The notes below the pieces were generated by a model. The model saw only the letters and a list, made by a program, of their open reading frames with translations. It did not search any database and had not been told where the DNA came from. This document shows, in pieces, positions 1 to 6,109 of a stretch of 6,109 nucleotides of DNA. The DNA is from an uncultured Capnocytophaga sp. Lineage in GTDB: Bacteria; Bacteroidota; Bacteroidia; Flavobacteriales; Flavobacteriaceae. Numbering within the stretch: position 1 is the first letter of the stretch; each line of letters opens with the position of its first letter. Both the position numbers and the translations under genes were made by a program. Location: NCBI GenBank assembly GCA_905372595.1, contig CAJPPS010000089.1, positions 1-6,109 on the forward strand, given 5' to 3'.

Positions 1-393
1 ATTCAACTTAGAAATTTTATGTACTACGAAGTTCTGATAGTCTTTCATATCCTTTAAGATAAGCTTAAGAAGAAAATCATAAGGTCCTGCCATATAATAA
101 GCTTCTTGTACTTCATCCAAGCTACGTACATAAGTTTCAAATTCTTCAAATAAGCTCTCTTGATGACGAATAAGCTTTACCTGACAATAAGCCACCAAAC
201 TTTTTCCTAAAGCATCAGGATTCACTACAGCAACATACTTTTGGATTACATTAAGTGCTTCTAATTTCTTGATACGTTCGTGCACAGGTGTTATAGAAAG
301 ATTGACTTTTTTAGCCAATTCCTTAACAGACTGCTTACTATCTTGTTGTAGCTCATCTAAGAGAATGAGATCTACTTGGTCAAATGATAACAT
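1..393 (-). CDS. Lrp/AsnC-family transcriptional regulator, C-terminus cut by window edge
   Basis: The reading frame opens at ATG (393-391) and stays open for 131 codons to the window edge, so roughly the last 20-30 residues of a typical 150-160 residue family member are missing. Residues 5-60 match the Lrp/AsnC DNA-binding domain: an opening helix (DQVDLILLDELQQDS), then a helix-turn-helix at about 22-43 (SVKELAKKVNLSITPVHERI), followed by KKLEALNVIQKYVAVVNP. Residues 65-131 form the start of the RAM ligand-binding domain, including the family-like GPYDFLLKL at 103-111. Known members bind DNA as dimers or octamers and respond to amino acids, often repressing their own gene; the ligand and targets here cannot be read from sequence. 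No in-frame start lies upstream of this ATG before the promoter, which fixes the start. The gene is 114 bases downstream of the alpha-2-macroglobulin gene on the same strand but has a separate promoter. Confidence 0.93.
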   Translation of the reverse strand, partial: MLSFDQVDLILLDELQQDSKQSVKELAKKVNLSITPVHERIKKLEALNVIQKYVAVVNPDALGKSLVAYCQVKLIRHQESLFEEFETYVRSLDEVQEAYYMAGPYDFLLKLILKDMKDYQNFVVHKISKLN

Positions 394-410
394 ATTCCTA
401 TATTTTGTTG

Positions 411-442
411 CAAAGATACGATTTTTTAGGCAAAAGCACTAA
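411..442 (-). promoter_or_regulatory. Bacteroidota-type promoter of the Lrp/AsnC gene
   Basis: On the minus strand TATCTTTG (418-411) matches the Bacteroidota -7 consensus TAnnTTTG exactly. A 20-base spacer upstream lies TTAG (442-439), a weak version of the -33 TTTG. Transcription would start near 404-406, giving a leader of only about 12 bases before the ATG at 393. The -33 region falls inside the hairpin at 432-468. The -7 element is convincing; the -33 element is not. Confidence 0.6.
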
Positions 443-468
443 TTTTAGTTGCTAAAATTAGTGCTTTT
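432..468 (-). terminator. Perfect 17-bp hairpin, likely rho-independent terminator of the A2M gene
   Basis: The arms 432-448 and 452-468 are exact reverse complements with a 3-base loop (449-451). Read on the minus strand, it starts AAAAGCAC, ends GTGCTTTT and sits 40 bases past the A2M stop codon. The flanking A and T tracts pair with each other, so it could terminate in either direction. The stem is AT-rich and the T run is only four bases, so strength is uncertain. The same DNA overlaps the -33 region of the downstream Lrp/AsnC promoter. Confidence 0.7.
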
Positions 469-507
469 TAGATTTCTATAACTGTTATTAATTCATTTTA
501 TAAAATA

Positions 508-3500
508 TTACTCTATTTTTATCCATTTACCTGTGGTATGAGTATTATAGTTTTTATCATACATTGCTTCTGCATAAGTTCCTGAAAGATAGTACTTCCC
601 TTTATAAGAAGCATTTAGCTTAAGAGTAAAGGTTTTTGTTTTCCCTGCACCTAATCCAAAATAGATAAGAGCACGGTCATCACGAATATCAGCATAATCC
701 CATTTATCATTTTGGTCTCCATAGTCGGTAAAGCGAGTATTGATAACCTCCCATCCAGAAGGAATAAATTGAGTAAGAGCCACATTAGAAATAGCACTTT
801 GAGTAGTATTTGTAACTGATATTTTAGCTACAAAACTTGTTCCTTGAGGAAGTGATTCTACCGAAAGATTTCCATTCTTATCAGAAGAGAAGCTCGTCTG
901 GATAGCTAGTCCATTCTGTTGGATAAGTTCTTTTCCTATCGGGAGAATACCACTAGTAACTACTCTTGCATAAAGGGTAATTGCTGATTTGTTCTGTAGG
1001 CTGAGCTTATGATTTCCTTGAGCTACATTAAGCTTTTTGGTTGTCATTCCCGTATTACCACTGGTAAGGGTTCCATTATCAGTTGTACTCTGGTAAGCAA
1101 GAGAAAAAGCCTTTCCTGCCTTATTTTTAGCTACATAAAGAGCCATTGCATAAAGGCTATAAGCGGTTGTCTGGGTACTTAGCCACTCTTGAGAAGAGAG
1201 CTTTTCAGAAATCTTCAAGGCTAATTCAGCTGCTATCTGTGTTTTACCCAATAATAAAGCTGTTTCCAAGGACATTGCTTGATTACGCAAAGAAGAACCA
1301 TAGCCATAATTATTCTCTGTCTCCGTATCAAAAGTAACCCGCTTGAAGAGCTCTTCCGCAGCCTTTTTCTCTCCTGCAATAGCATAGGCTGCTGCCAATC
1401 GTGAGAGTGCTTCTCCTGAGAGTCCCGAAGCTTCTCTTAACCTATTCATAGAGGCTATATCTGGAGATTTGGCAAGTGCCAAGGTATATAACCTATAAGC
1501 TTGATTAAAGGCTGCATTAGAACCATTAGGAGTCCAATTACGGGCTAATGTCTTCTGATAAGCAATCCATTTAGTCTTGCTTCCTGAAGGAAGAGCAAAG
1601 CCTTTTCGTTCTGCCTCTATATAGAATTGTCCTATATAGGAAGTTACCCACTCATCGGCGTAATCCAATCCTTGCCAATAGGAAAACCCTCCATTAGGTA
1701 ATTGATTTTCAGAAACTTTACGTATAGCCGCCGTTACATTCTTCTGTACTTCCTGCTGTTGCGTCAATGAGAGCGTTTCAAAATCAGCTAAATAAAGCTG
1801 AGGGAAAGCTCCTGAGGTAAGCTGTTCTCCACATCCGTGAGGATACTCAATAAGATATTTTAAGCGTTGTGCCAAATTGACTCCAGGGAAGCTTGAAACT
1901 TCCAAAATACTCTCTCCCGTTCCTTTCTCTCCAAATGCTTCAAAAGAAATATTTCCTGAAGTATTGGGTTGTAAAATTAGAGATTTCACCTGATAAATCT
2001 TAGGATTAGGATTATAGACATCCATTTCCACGTCATAAACTGCCCTTTCATTCCCTGAAATAGCCTCAACTGTAATCTTACCTATTCCTATTTCATTTAC
2101 TTTCAAGCTAAAGTAAGCCATTTTCTCGGCTGGAGCTGTAAATGTTACTTGCTGTTGAGCTTGTCCTTGTAAAGAAAACTTCTCATTAGTTTTAACTCGA
2201 ACTGTTACATTTTTTATCTGTGGTTCAGTAGCAAAAACAGTTATAGGTAAGGTAATTTCCTCACCAGGTACTGCCTTACGAGGTAAGGAAGCCAATACCA
2301 TCAGAGGACTAGTTACAGGAACTGTTTTCTCTACACTTCCAAAGGCATTATGCTGTACATCGGAAGCTATAACCATCACACGAGCAGAACCCACATAATT
2401 AGGAATATTTATTTTATGAGATTTCACACCTGATGGTAAGTAGAAAGGACCTTGAACTATTGTCAGAGGCTTAAAGCGATTTGCTTTTTTAGCTTGTCCT
2501 GCTCCTAAATCCTCATCCCCACCGATACTAAATACCTGATTTATTGTTCCTCCAAAAGCTCCTATAACATCGTTATAAATATCCCACGTTCTTACCCCTA
2601 AAGCTGTTTTAGTAAAGAAAGTATTCCACGGATTAGGGGTTCTAAAACGAGTAAGATCAAGCAAGCCATCCTCTACAATAGCCAAAGAATAGGTCATTGG
2701 TTTTCCAGTTTTTTCTCTTACTTTAATTATAACTTGCTTTTCTGGACGAAGCACTTCAGGCATCTCTATAATAGGTTCAAGCCTTGTTTTAGGATCATAT
2801 ACTGAAATAGGTGCAATTCCATATAAGCGGATAGGTGCATCATTCTTTGTCTGAGCGTGAGGTTGCAGAAGAGTTACATAAAGATACACATTAGGTGCCA
2901 TATCACTTGTAATAGGCAAGTGATAAGTAGTTTTACCTTTTTGGGTATTTACCCAATAAGTCTTTAGGACTTTAGAGCCATTTTCTACAGAAATTAGAGC
3001 ACGCCCTCCTTGATCCGAAGGGAAAGTAAGGAGTACCTTCTCTCCTACTTTATACTCTTTTTTATCAGTAGAAAGCATTAGCATAGTAGCATCTTTTCCA
3101 GCATCCTCCTCATTTTGCCCCCAAGAGTAAAAATAAGCAGCAATTCCTGCTTCGTGTTGGCTTTCTGTATCCTCTACTAAGAAGAAGTATCTTCCTGCTT
3201 GATCATCTTTTATTTGAATATCAAAAGTAGCCTTACCATCAGTATGAGTAGTAGCTTCCTTAGTAAAAGCAAGCCCTTGAGAAGGAGACGAATTATAAGT
3301 AGATATATTATATTCTGATACATCCCACCACCAGCTTTTTTCTACTTTGTAAGCAAGGAGCTTAACCTTACGCCCTGCAATAGGCTTCCCTTCTTCAGAG
3401 ACTACCAAAGTTTGGAATTTAGCCACTTTCCCTGTCTGATAATCCTCTGTATTAGGAGCAAGAGGTTTTATACCTACATAAGAGGCATAAGGAGAATAAG

Positions 3501-5958
3501 TAGCTGAAGTAACATCTGTACTAAAGTCACCTCCTTGCTCATTAGCTTGGGTAAGGAAATTGACCTTGAGCATTTGGGAAGCATTCTGTAACTTCTTAGG
3601 TTGGAAGAAGAAGGAAGCGCTTCCTTTCTCATCTGTTTGTCCTTCAAATACACTAATTTCCTGTGAAGTAGGTGGAAAAGAAGTATTATGGAAAGTATAG
3701 CTTTCATAGCCCTTGAAAGGATTAGACTTAGGATATAACTTCCCTATAACAATTACTTTCACCTCATTGGCAGGAACACCTTGTAACCAATCTACTTGTA
3801 GAGTAGCGTTTTGTCCTTGATTAGAGATAAACTTATCTGTGAGACTATTATTAATTTTAAGACGATTGGGCTTAATGGTCTCTATTTTTATCGTCTTACT
3901 ATAAGTAGAAGCTCCTACATTTACCTGACAAGACCAATTTCCTGTAAGAGCCTCAGGATGTGTATGTAAGGTAAATAAATAGTGGTTTTGTGGATTAGAA
4001 TTCTTAACTATCTGTTGCATTACTTTTCCATTAGGATCTGAGAAAGTAAGCTTAATAGGAAGCCTTTCTGGAAGCTTATTCGCATAATCATTAAAAATAA
4101 ATCCTACAGAAATACTATCACCTGGTCGCCATACTCCACGTTCTGTATAAAGGTAACCATTACGCCCTTTTTCAAGCTCCAATCCTCCTACATCATAACT
4201 ACTCACGGACTGACTAGCCCCATCATTAATCTTCACATAAGTAGTATTATTATTCTTACGTGCGATAGCAAAATAAGCCTGCTTGGAGGTTTTTACAAAA
4301 GCTATTCCTTCAGCATTTGTACTTACCTCAGAGAGCTTTTGTTGTTGATAATCATATAGTTCTACTTTAGCTCCTGCAACTGGAGCTGTAGAAAGCAGAT
4401 CATTAACTACCACAGTATAATCATCTTCCTGCCCTCTCTTGACTACGACTCCCAAGTCTGTCGCCAATACATTTGTCTCTACTGCTTTATTATAATAGTA
4501 GCTATCTGTACAAGGGTCATCTCTTTCGTCCCAATCATAGTAATAATATTCATCATAATCATAATAATCACTATCCCCTCCTTCTTCTGCTATAAGAAGA
4601 TTTTCTTCCTTAATAGGTGTATTATCTGCATTACAGTTCAGGGCATACTCTCGCTTGAAGTCTATTTTTACTCGATAAATAGCCCCAGGCTCAGGCTTTA
4701 TGAGCTTAGAAAGATCCAAGGCGTGTGTGCTCCACTTAGAAAGTGAATTTTTGGTAACCGATTGTATAGGAATTTGCTTACGAGCTATTGTTGCTCCTAC
4801 TCTACGCAATCGAGAGGCACCATTAAGATCATTTTCTTGTAAGAATTGGAGTACATTATTCTGATAGATACGTAAGACACTTACTTCCACTGCTCTAAGA
4901 TTAATCGTCTGGAAATTAATCTTAAGATTCTGAGAACTAGGCAGAAGTGTTCCATTACGTACTAGGCGTACTTGAGGTTTGATAGGATCAAAAGTAAGCT
5001 TCCCTGAGAAATCATACTTCATACGATCTCCATACTGGCTTTTGATTCCTTGATATACTTTTATTTTGACTTCATTATCAAAATTCACATCACTATATAC
5101 CTTAAGTATATTCCCTGAGGTAGAATATTTGAACTGAGAGTCATAATTCTCTACAGTAACTAGCCCACGGAAATCCTGATTCTTCTCTATAGGAGCAGAG
5201 AAGATGAGATTAAATGAGTTATTCTCCCCTTCATTCTGAAGAAGCTGAACAACCCCAAAGCTATCATTCTTAGGTATATTAATAGAAGCTTCTCCCTTAC
5301 TAGTGATATCATAAGCTCCTCCATCCCAGCGTATCTCAAGCAATTGGCTTCCTTCCTCTGGAGAAGGAATACTATCTATGATGATAGGCATTTCCTTAGC
5401 AGCCTCACTACTAAGTGCCTTAACCTGTAATCGCTTACCACCTATAGTTGCAAAAACCATATTAGGTATCATCTCTGGAGAAAGCTTGTCACTAGCTTCT
5501 ATCTGTGCATTAAGGAAATAATAATCAGGACTATAAGACTGTAAATCACGTGTATTGACTTCAAATAAAAGGTTTTGAGTACGTACACGAAAAAAGAATT
5601 TCTCTTGTTCCTTCTTTACATTCAGTACCTGTGAGAGATTAAATATTACTTGATATTCCTTATTATAGGAAAGAGGTTCTCTAGGAACAAATTTCACAGA
5701 ATTACCTTCAAAGGTAGCATACCCATCTACCTTAGGAGAAAATTCAAAAACTTTCTCAGTGTCTATATTCTCAATCTGTTCAATATCTAAAGACTCTGTT
5801 AAGAGTACTTCAATAGGTTCTTCAGTGGAAATAAGCCCTGAGGTAAAACCTGTTATATACTCCTTGAAAAGAGTAGGATCACTGTCCTTGTAACCATTAT
5901 TCTTCTTACAAGAGACAAATAAGCATAAAACAACAAGAATAGATAAATAGTTCTTCAT
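508..5958 (-). CDS. Bacterial alpha-2-macroglobulin family lipoprotein with intact thioester
   Basis: This 1816-residue protein belongs to the bacterial alpha-2-macroglobulins, periplasmic protease traps related to E. coli YfhM/ECAM. Visible in order: a lipoprotein signal ending at Cys17; an N-terminal Ig/MG-like domain (about 34-128, ITGFTSGLIS...); further beta domains to about 430; an Asp/Tyr-rich segment (462-481); a bMG3-like domain (about 510-595, VVVNDLLSTAPVAGAKVELYD); an MG2 domain opening with YLYTERGVWRPGDS (602-615); bMG5/bMG6-like domains (about 700-945, with KSWWWD at 874-879); the bait-region domain (about 957-1100, LSTDKKEYKVGEKVLLTFPS); the core A2M domain (about 1100-1240); the thioester domain (about 1361-1600) with PHGCGEQ at 1373-1379 and NGGFSYW at 1422-1428; and a C-terminal bMG10-like domain (about 1690-1816). 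Domain limits are estimates from memory of the families. Length is near what I expect for Bacteroidota members and longer than ECAM (about 1650). The first ATG gives a proper signal peptide and lies 28 bases below a good promoter, so the start is secure. It appears to be a single-gene transcript. No frameshift or internal stop is seen. Target protease and substrate are unknown. Confidence 0.96.
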   Translation of the reverse strand: MKNYLSILVVLCLFVSCKKNNGYKDSDPTLFKEYITGFTSGLISTEEPIEVLLTESLDIEQIENIDTEKVFEFSPKVDGYATFEGNSVKFVPREPLSYNKEYQVIFNLSQVLNVKKEQEKFFFRVRTQNLLFEVNTRDLQSYSPDYYFLNAQIEASDKLSPEMIPNMVFATIGGKRLQVKALSSEAAKEMPIIIDSIPSPEEGSQLLEIRWDGGAYDITSKGEASINIPKNDSFGVVQLLQNEGENNSFNLIFSAPIEKNQDFRGLVTVENYDSQFKYSTSGNILKVYSDVNFDNEVKIKVYQGIKSQYGDRMKYDFSGKLTFDPIKPQVRLVRNGTLLPSSQNLKINFQTINLRAVEVSVLRIYQNNVLQFLQENDLNGASRLRRVGATIARKQIPIQSVTKNSLSKWSTHALDLSKLIKPEPGAIYRVKIDFKREYALNCNADNTPIKEENLLIAEEGGDSDYYDYDEYYYYDWDERDDPCTDSYYYNKAVETNVLATDLGVVVKRGQEDDYTVVVNDLLSTAPVAGAKVELYDYQQQKLSEVSTNAEGIAFVKTSKQAYFAIARKNNNTTYVKINDGASQSVSSYDVGGLELEKGRNGYLYTERGVWRPGDSISVGFIFNDYANKLPERLPIKLTFSDPNGKVMQQIVKNSNPQNHYLFTLHTHPEALTGNWSCQVNVGASTYSKTIKIETIKPNRLKINNSLTDKFISNQGQNATLQVDWLQGVPANEVKVIVIGKLYPKSNPFKGYESYTFHNTSFPPTSQEISVFEGQTDEKGSASFFFQPKKLQNASQMLKVNFLTQANEQGGDFSTDVTSATYSPYASYVGIKPLAPNTEDYQTGKVAKFQTLVVSEEGKPIAGRKVKLLAYKVEKSWWWDVSEYNISTYNSSPSQGLAFTKEATTHTDGKATFDIQIKDDQAGRYFFLVEDTESQHEAGIAAYFYSWGQNEEDAGKDATMLMLSTDKKEYKVGEKVLLTFPSDQGGRALISVENGSKVLKTYWVNTQKGKTTYHLPITSDMAPNVYLYVTLLQPHAQTKNDAPIRLYGIAPISVYDPKTRLEPIIEMPEVLRPEKQVIIKVREKTGKPMTYSLAIVEDGLLDLTRFRTPNPWNTFFTKTALGVRTWDIYNDVIGAFGGTINQVFSIGGDEDLGAGQAKKANRFKPLTIVQGPFYLPSGVKSHKINIPNYVGSARVMVIASDVQHNAFGSVEKTVPVTSPLMVLASLPRKAVPGEEITLPITVFATEPQIKNVTVRVKTNEKFSLQGQAQQQVTFTAPAEKMAYFSLKVNEIGIGKITVEAISGNERAVYDVEMDVYNPNPKIYQVKSLILQPNTSGNISFEAFGEKGTGESILEVSSFPGVNLAQRLKYLIEYPHGCGEQLTSGAFPQLYLADFETLSLTQQQEVQKNVTAAIRKVSENQLPNGGFSYWQGLDYADEWVTSYIGQFYIEAERKGFALPSGSKTKWIAYQKTLARNWTPNGSNAAFNQAYRLYTLALAKSPDIASMNRLREASGLSGEALSRLAAAYAIAGEKKAAEELFKRVTFDTETENNYGYGSSLRNQAMSLETALLLGKTQIAAELALKISEKLSSQEWLSTQTTAYSLYAMALYVAKNKAGKAFSLAYQSTTDNGTLTSGNTGMTTKKLNVAQGNHKLSLQNKSAITLYARVVTSGILPIGKELIQQNGLAIQTSFSSDKNGNLSVESLPQGTSFVAKISVTNTTQSAISNVALTQFIPSGWEVINTRFTDYGDQNDKWDYADIRDDRALIYFGLGAGKTKTFTLKLNASYKGKYYLSGTYAEAMYDKNYNTHTTGKWIKIE
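1822..1833 (-). other. Thioester motif CGEQ (Cys1376-Gln1379) of the A2M
   Basis: These codons encode Cys-Gly-Glu-Gln within EYPHGCGEQL (1371-1380). In family members with this motif the Cys and Gln side chains form an internal thioester that reacts with the attacking protease after bait cleavage. Both reactive residues are present. The inner residues match the animal form GCGEQ, whereas E. coli ECAM has CLEQ as I recall it. Cys1376 is the only cysteine in the C-terminal half of the protein. Confidence 0.95.
2470..2559 (-). other. Candidate bait segment of the A2M (residues about 1134-1163)
   Basis: Residues 1134-1163 form a flexible Gly-rich stretch (including SIGGDEDLGAGQAKKANRFK at 1144-1163) with likely exposed Lys1157, Lys1158, Arg1161 and Lys1163. 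It lies between the conserved TWDIYNDVIGAFGG and the strand starting PLTIVQGPFYLPSG, inside the domain that resumes as the core A2M domain. It is about 215-240 residues before the thioester cysteine, similar to the bait-to-thioester distance in human A2M and ECAM. Bait regions are poorly conserved, so the call rests on position and composition only. Confidence 0.45.
4516..4575 (-). repeat. Asp/Tyr-rich low-complexity segment in the A2M (residues 462-481)
   Basis: The DNA is a run of degenerate TAT and GAT codons encoding DSDYYDYDEYYYYDWDERDD. In residues 462-480, sixteen of nineteen are Asp, Glu or Tyr. It sits in an acidic linker between the N-terminal beta domains and the bMG3-like domain, between Cys442 and Cys483. 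I recall similar D/Y-rich stretches in other Bacteroidota A2Ms, so it may be a family feature; its role is unknown. The trinucleotide repetition could also allow in-frame length change. Confidence 0.75.
5908..5958 (-). other. Lipoprotein signal peptide with lipobox at Cys17
   Basis: The first 17 residues read MKNYLSILVVLCLFVSC: a short positive start, a hydrophobic core and FVSC as a lipobox, with Phe rather than Leu at -3. Cys17 would be lipidated and become the mature N-terminus. Residues after it are KKNNGYKDSD. These lack the run of acidic residues directly after Cys that acts as a surface-export signal in Capnocytophaga and Bacteroides lipoproteins, so the protein more likely faces the periplasm. 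The location is an inference. Confidence 0.88.
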
Positions 5959-5985
5959 TGGGTTCTATTTTTTATTATTAGCGGG

Positions 5986-6016
5986 CAAATATAAGCATAT
6001 ATTTCCATTTATCAAA
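5986..6016 (-). promoter_or_regulatory. Bacteroidota-type promoter of the A2M gene
   Basis: On the minus strand TTTG (6016-6013), a 19-base spacer and TATATTTG (5993-5986) match the Bacteroidota -33/-7 consensus (TTTG, TAnnTTTG) in both boxes. Transcription should start near 5979-5982, giving a leader of about 21-24 bases. The leader is AT-rich (AATAATAAAAAATAG before the ATG) and has no Shine-Dalgarno sequence, which is usual for this phylum. Confidence 0.8.
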
Positions 6017-6035
6017 ATATTTTTAGCGAAATATT
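6016..6035. repeat. Small AT-rich inverted repeat next to the A2M promoter
   Basis: AATATTT (6016-6022) and AAATATT (6029-6035) are exact reverse complements separated by six bases (TTAGCG). The repeat directly abuts and overlaps by one base the -33 box of the A2M promoter, a plausible place for an activator or repressor. In DNA this AT-rich a 7-bp repeat can occur by chance. Confidence 0.3.
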
Positions 6036-6071
6036 CTTAAATCTCATCTCTACCAATATGTTTTTTTATCC

Positions 6072-6086
6072 TGAAAATTATTCTCA
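6072..6086. promoter_or_regulatory. Fur-box-like dyad in the divergent intergenic region
   Basis: TGAAAATTATTCTCA matches the 7-1-7 Fur consensus TGATAATNATTATCA at 12 of its 14 fixed positions and is nearly self-complementary. It lies 10 bases upstream of a possible rightward -7 element, so a bound protein would cover that promoter's -33 region. It is 114 bases from the A2M start, upstream of that promoter. The AT-rich background makes a chance match possible. Confidence 0.35.
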
Positions 6087-6096
6087 AAAAATCATA

Positions 6097-6104
6097 TAGA
6101 TTTG
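6097..6104 (+). promoter_or_regulatory. Possible rightward -7 element for a divergent gene beyond the window
   Basis: TAGATTTG on the plus strand matches TAnnTTTG and is followed by CAAAA, like the other two promoters here (TATCTTTGCAAC, TATATTTGCC). No TTTG or TTG is seen at the expected -33 distance. It suggests a divergent gene starting just past position 6109, which cannot be seen. Confidence 0.4.
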
Positions 6105-6109
6105 CAAAA

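Noticed and set aside
394..399. AGGA just upstream of the Lrp/AsnC ATG as a Shine-Dalgarno site
   Set aside because: It ends only two bases before the ATG, too close for normal pairing, and this phylum rarely uses Shine-Dalgarno sequences.
1146..1337. Plus-strand open frame of 63 codons
   Set aside because: It lies wholly inside the A2M gene, opposite the conserved helical thioester domain, with no promoter and no recognisable domain; a shadow frame.
1631..1640. Palindrome CCTATATAGG
   Set aside because: A ten-base palindrome inside coding sequence of the A2M thioester domain, with no partner copy or regulatory context; likely chance.
3474..3707. Minus-strand open frame of 77 codons, Leu-rich
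   Set aside because: It overlaps the A2M gene in another frame on the same strand; the Leu-rich composition is a by-product of frame-shifted A2M codons and there is no sign of a frameshift in the A2M itself.
4516..4578. Trinucleotide-like repetition considered as a phase-variable microsatellite
   Set aside because: Repeats are degenerate and in units of three, so slippage would change loop length but not switch the gene off; treated as a protein low-complexity segment.

Overview
This AT-rich window carries two genes, both read on the minus strand, and looks like a Bacteroidota chromosome, probably Flavobacteriia. The evidence is the TAnnTTTG-type -7 promoter elements in front of both genes, the lack of a usable Shine-Dalgarno sequence, the AT-biased codons, and the style of the main product: a very large bacterial alpha-2-macroglobulin lipoprotein with PHGCGEQ and Tyr/Asp-rich features. 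I cannot name a genus with confidence.

Layout from right to left, the direction of transcription. Positions 5959-6109 are a regulatory region. It holds a good promoter for the main gene (TTTG-N19-TATATTTG), a small AT-rich inverted repeat just upstream of it, and, facing right, a possible promoter (TAGATTTG) for a gene beyond the window. A Fur-box-like dyad lies where that promoter's -33 region would be. Positions 508-5958 are one 1816-residue gene for a lipid-anchored, thioester-containing alpha-2-macroglobulin (bacterial A2M, the group that includes E. coli YfhM/ECAM). It appears complete, from lipobox to C-terminal bMG10-like domain. Positions 394-507 are a 114-base gap with a perfect 17-bp stem hairpin (likely terminator) that overlaps the promoter of the next gene. 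Positions 1-393 are the first 131 codons of an Lrp/AsnC-family regulator, cut off by the window edge.

The A2M probably acts in the periplasm as a protease trap. Cleavage of its bait segment by an invading protease would expose the Cys-Gln thioester, which would bond covalently to the attacker. No pbpC (the usual partner in proteobacteria) is in the window, and the gene seems to be transcribed alone. The Lrp/AsnC gene has its own promoter and there is no sequence evidence that the two genes work together.

I found no mobile element, CRISPR array or RNA gene, and nothing that must be a new system. The points most worth checking are the Asp/Tyr-rich loop bracketed by two otherwise unassigned cysteines, the compact terminator/promoter overlap, and the Fur-like dyad at the right edge.
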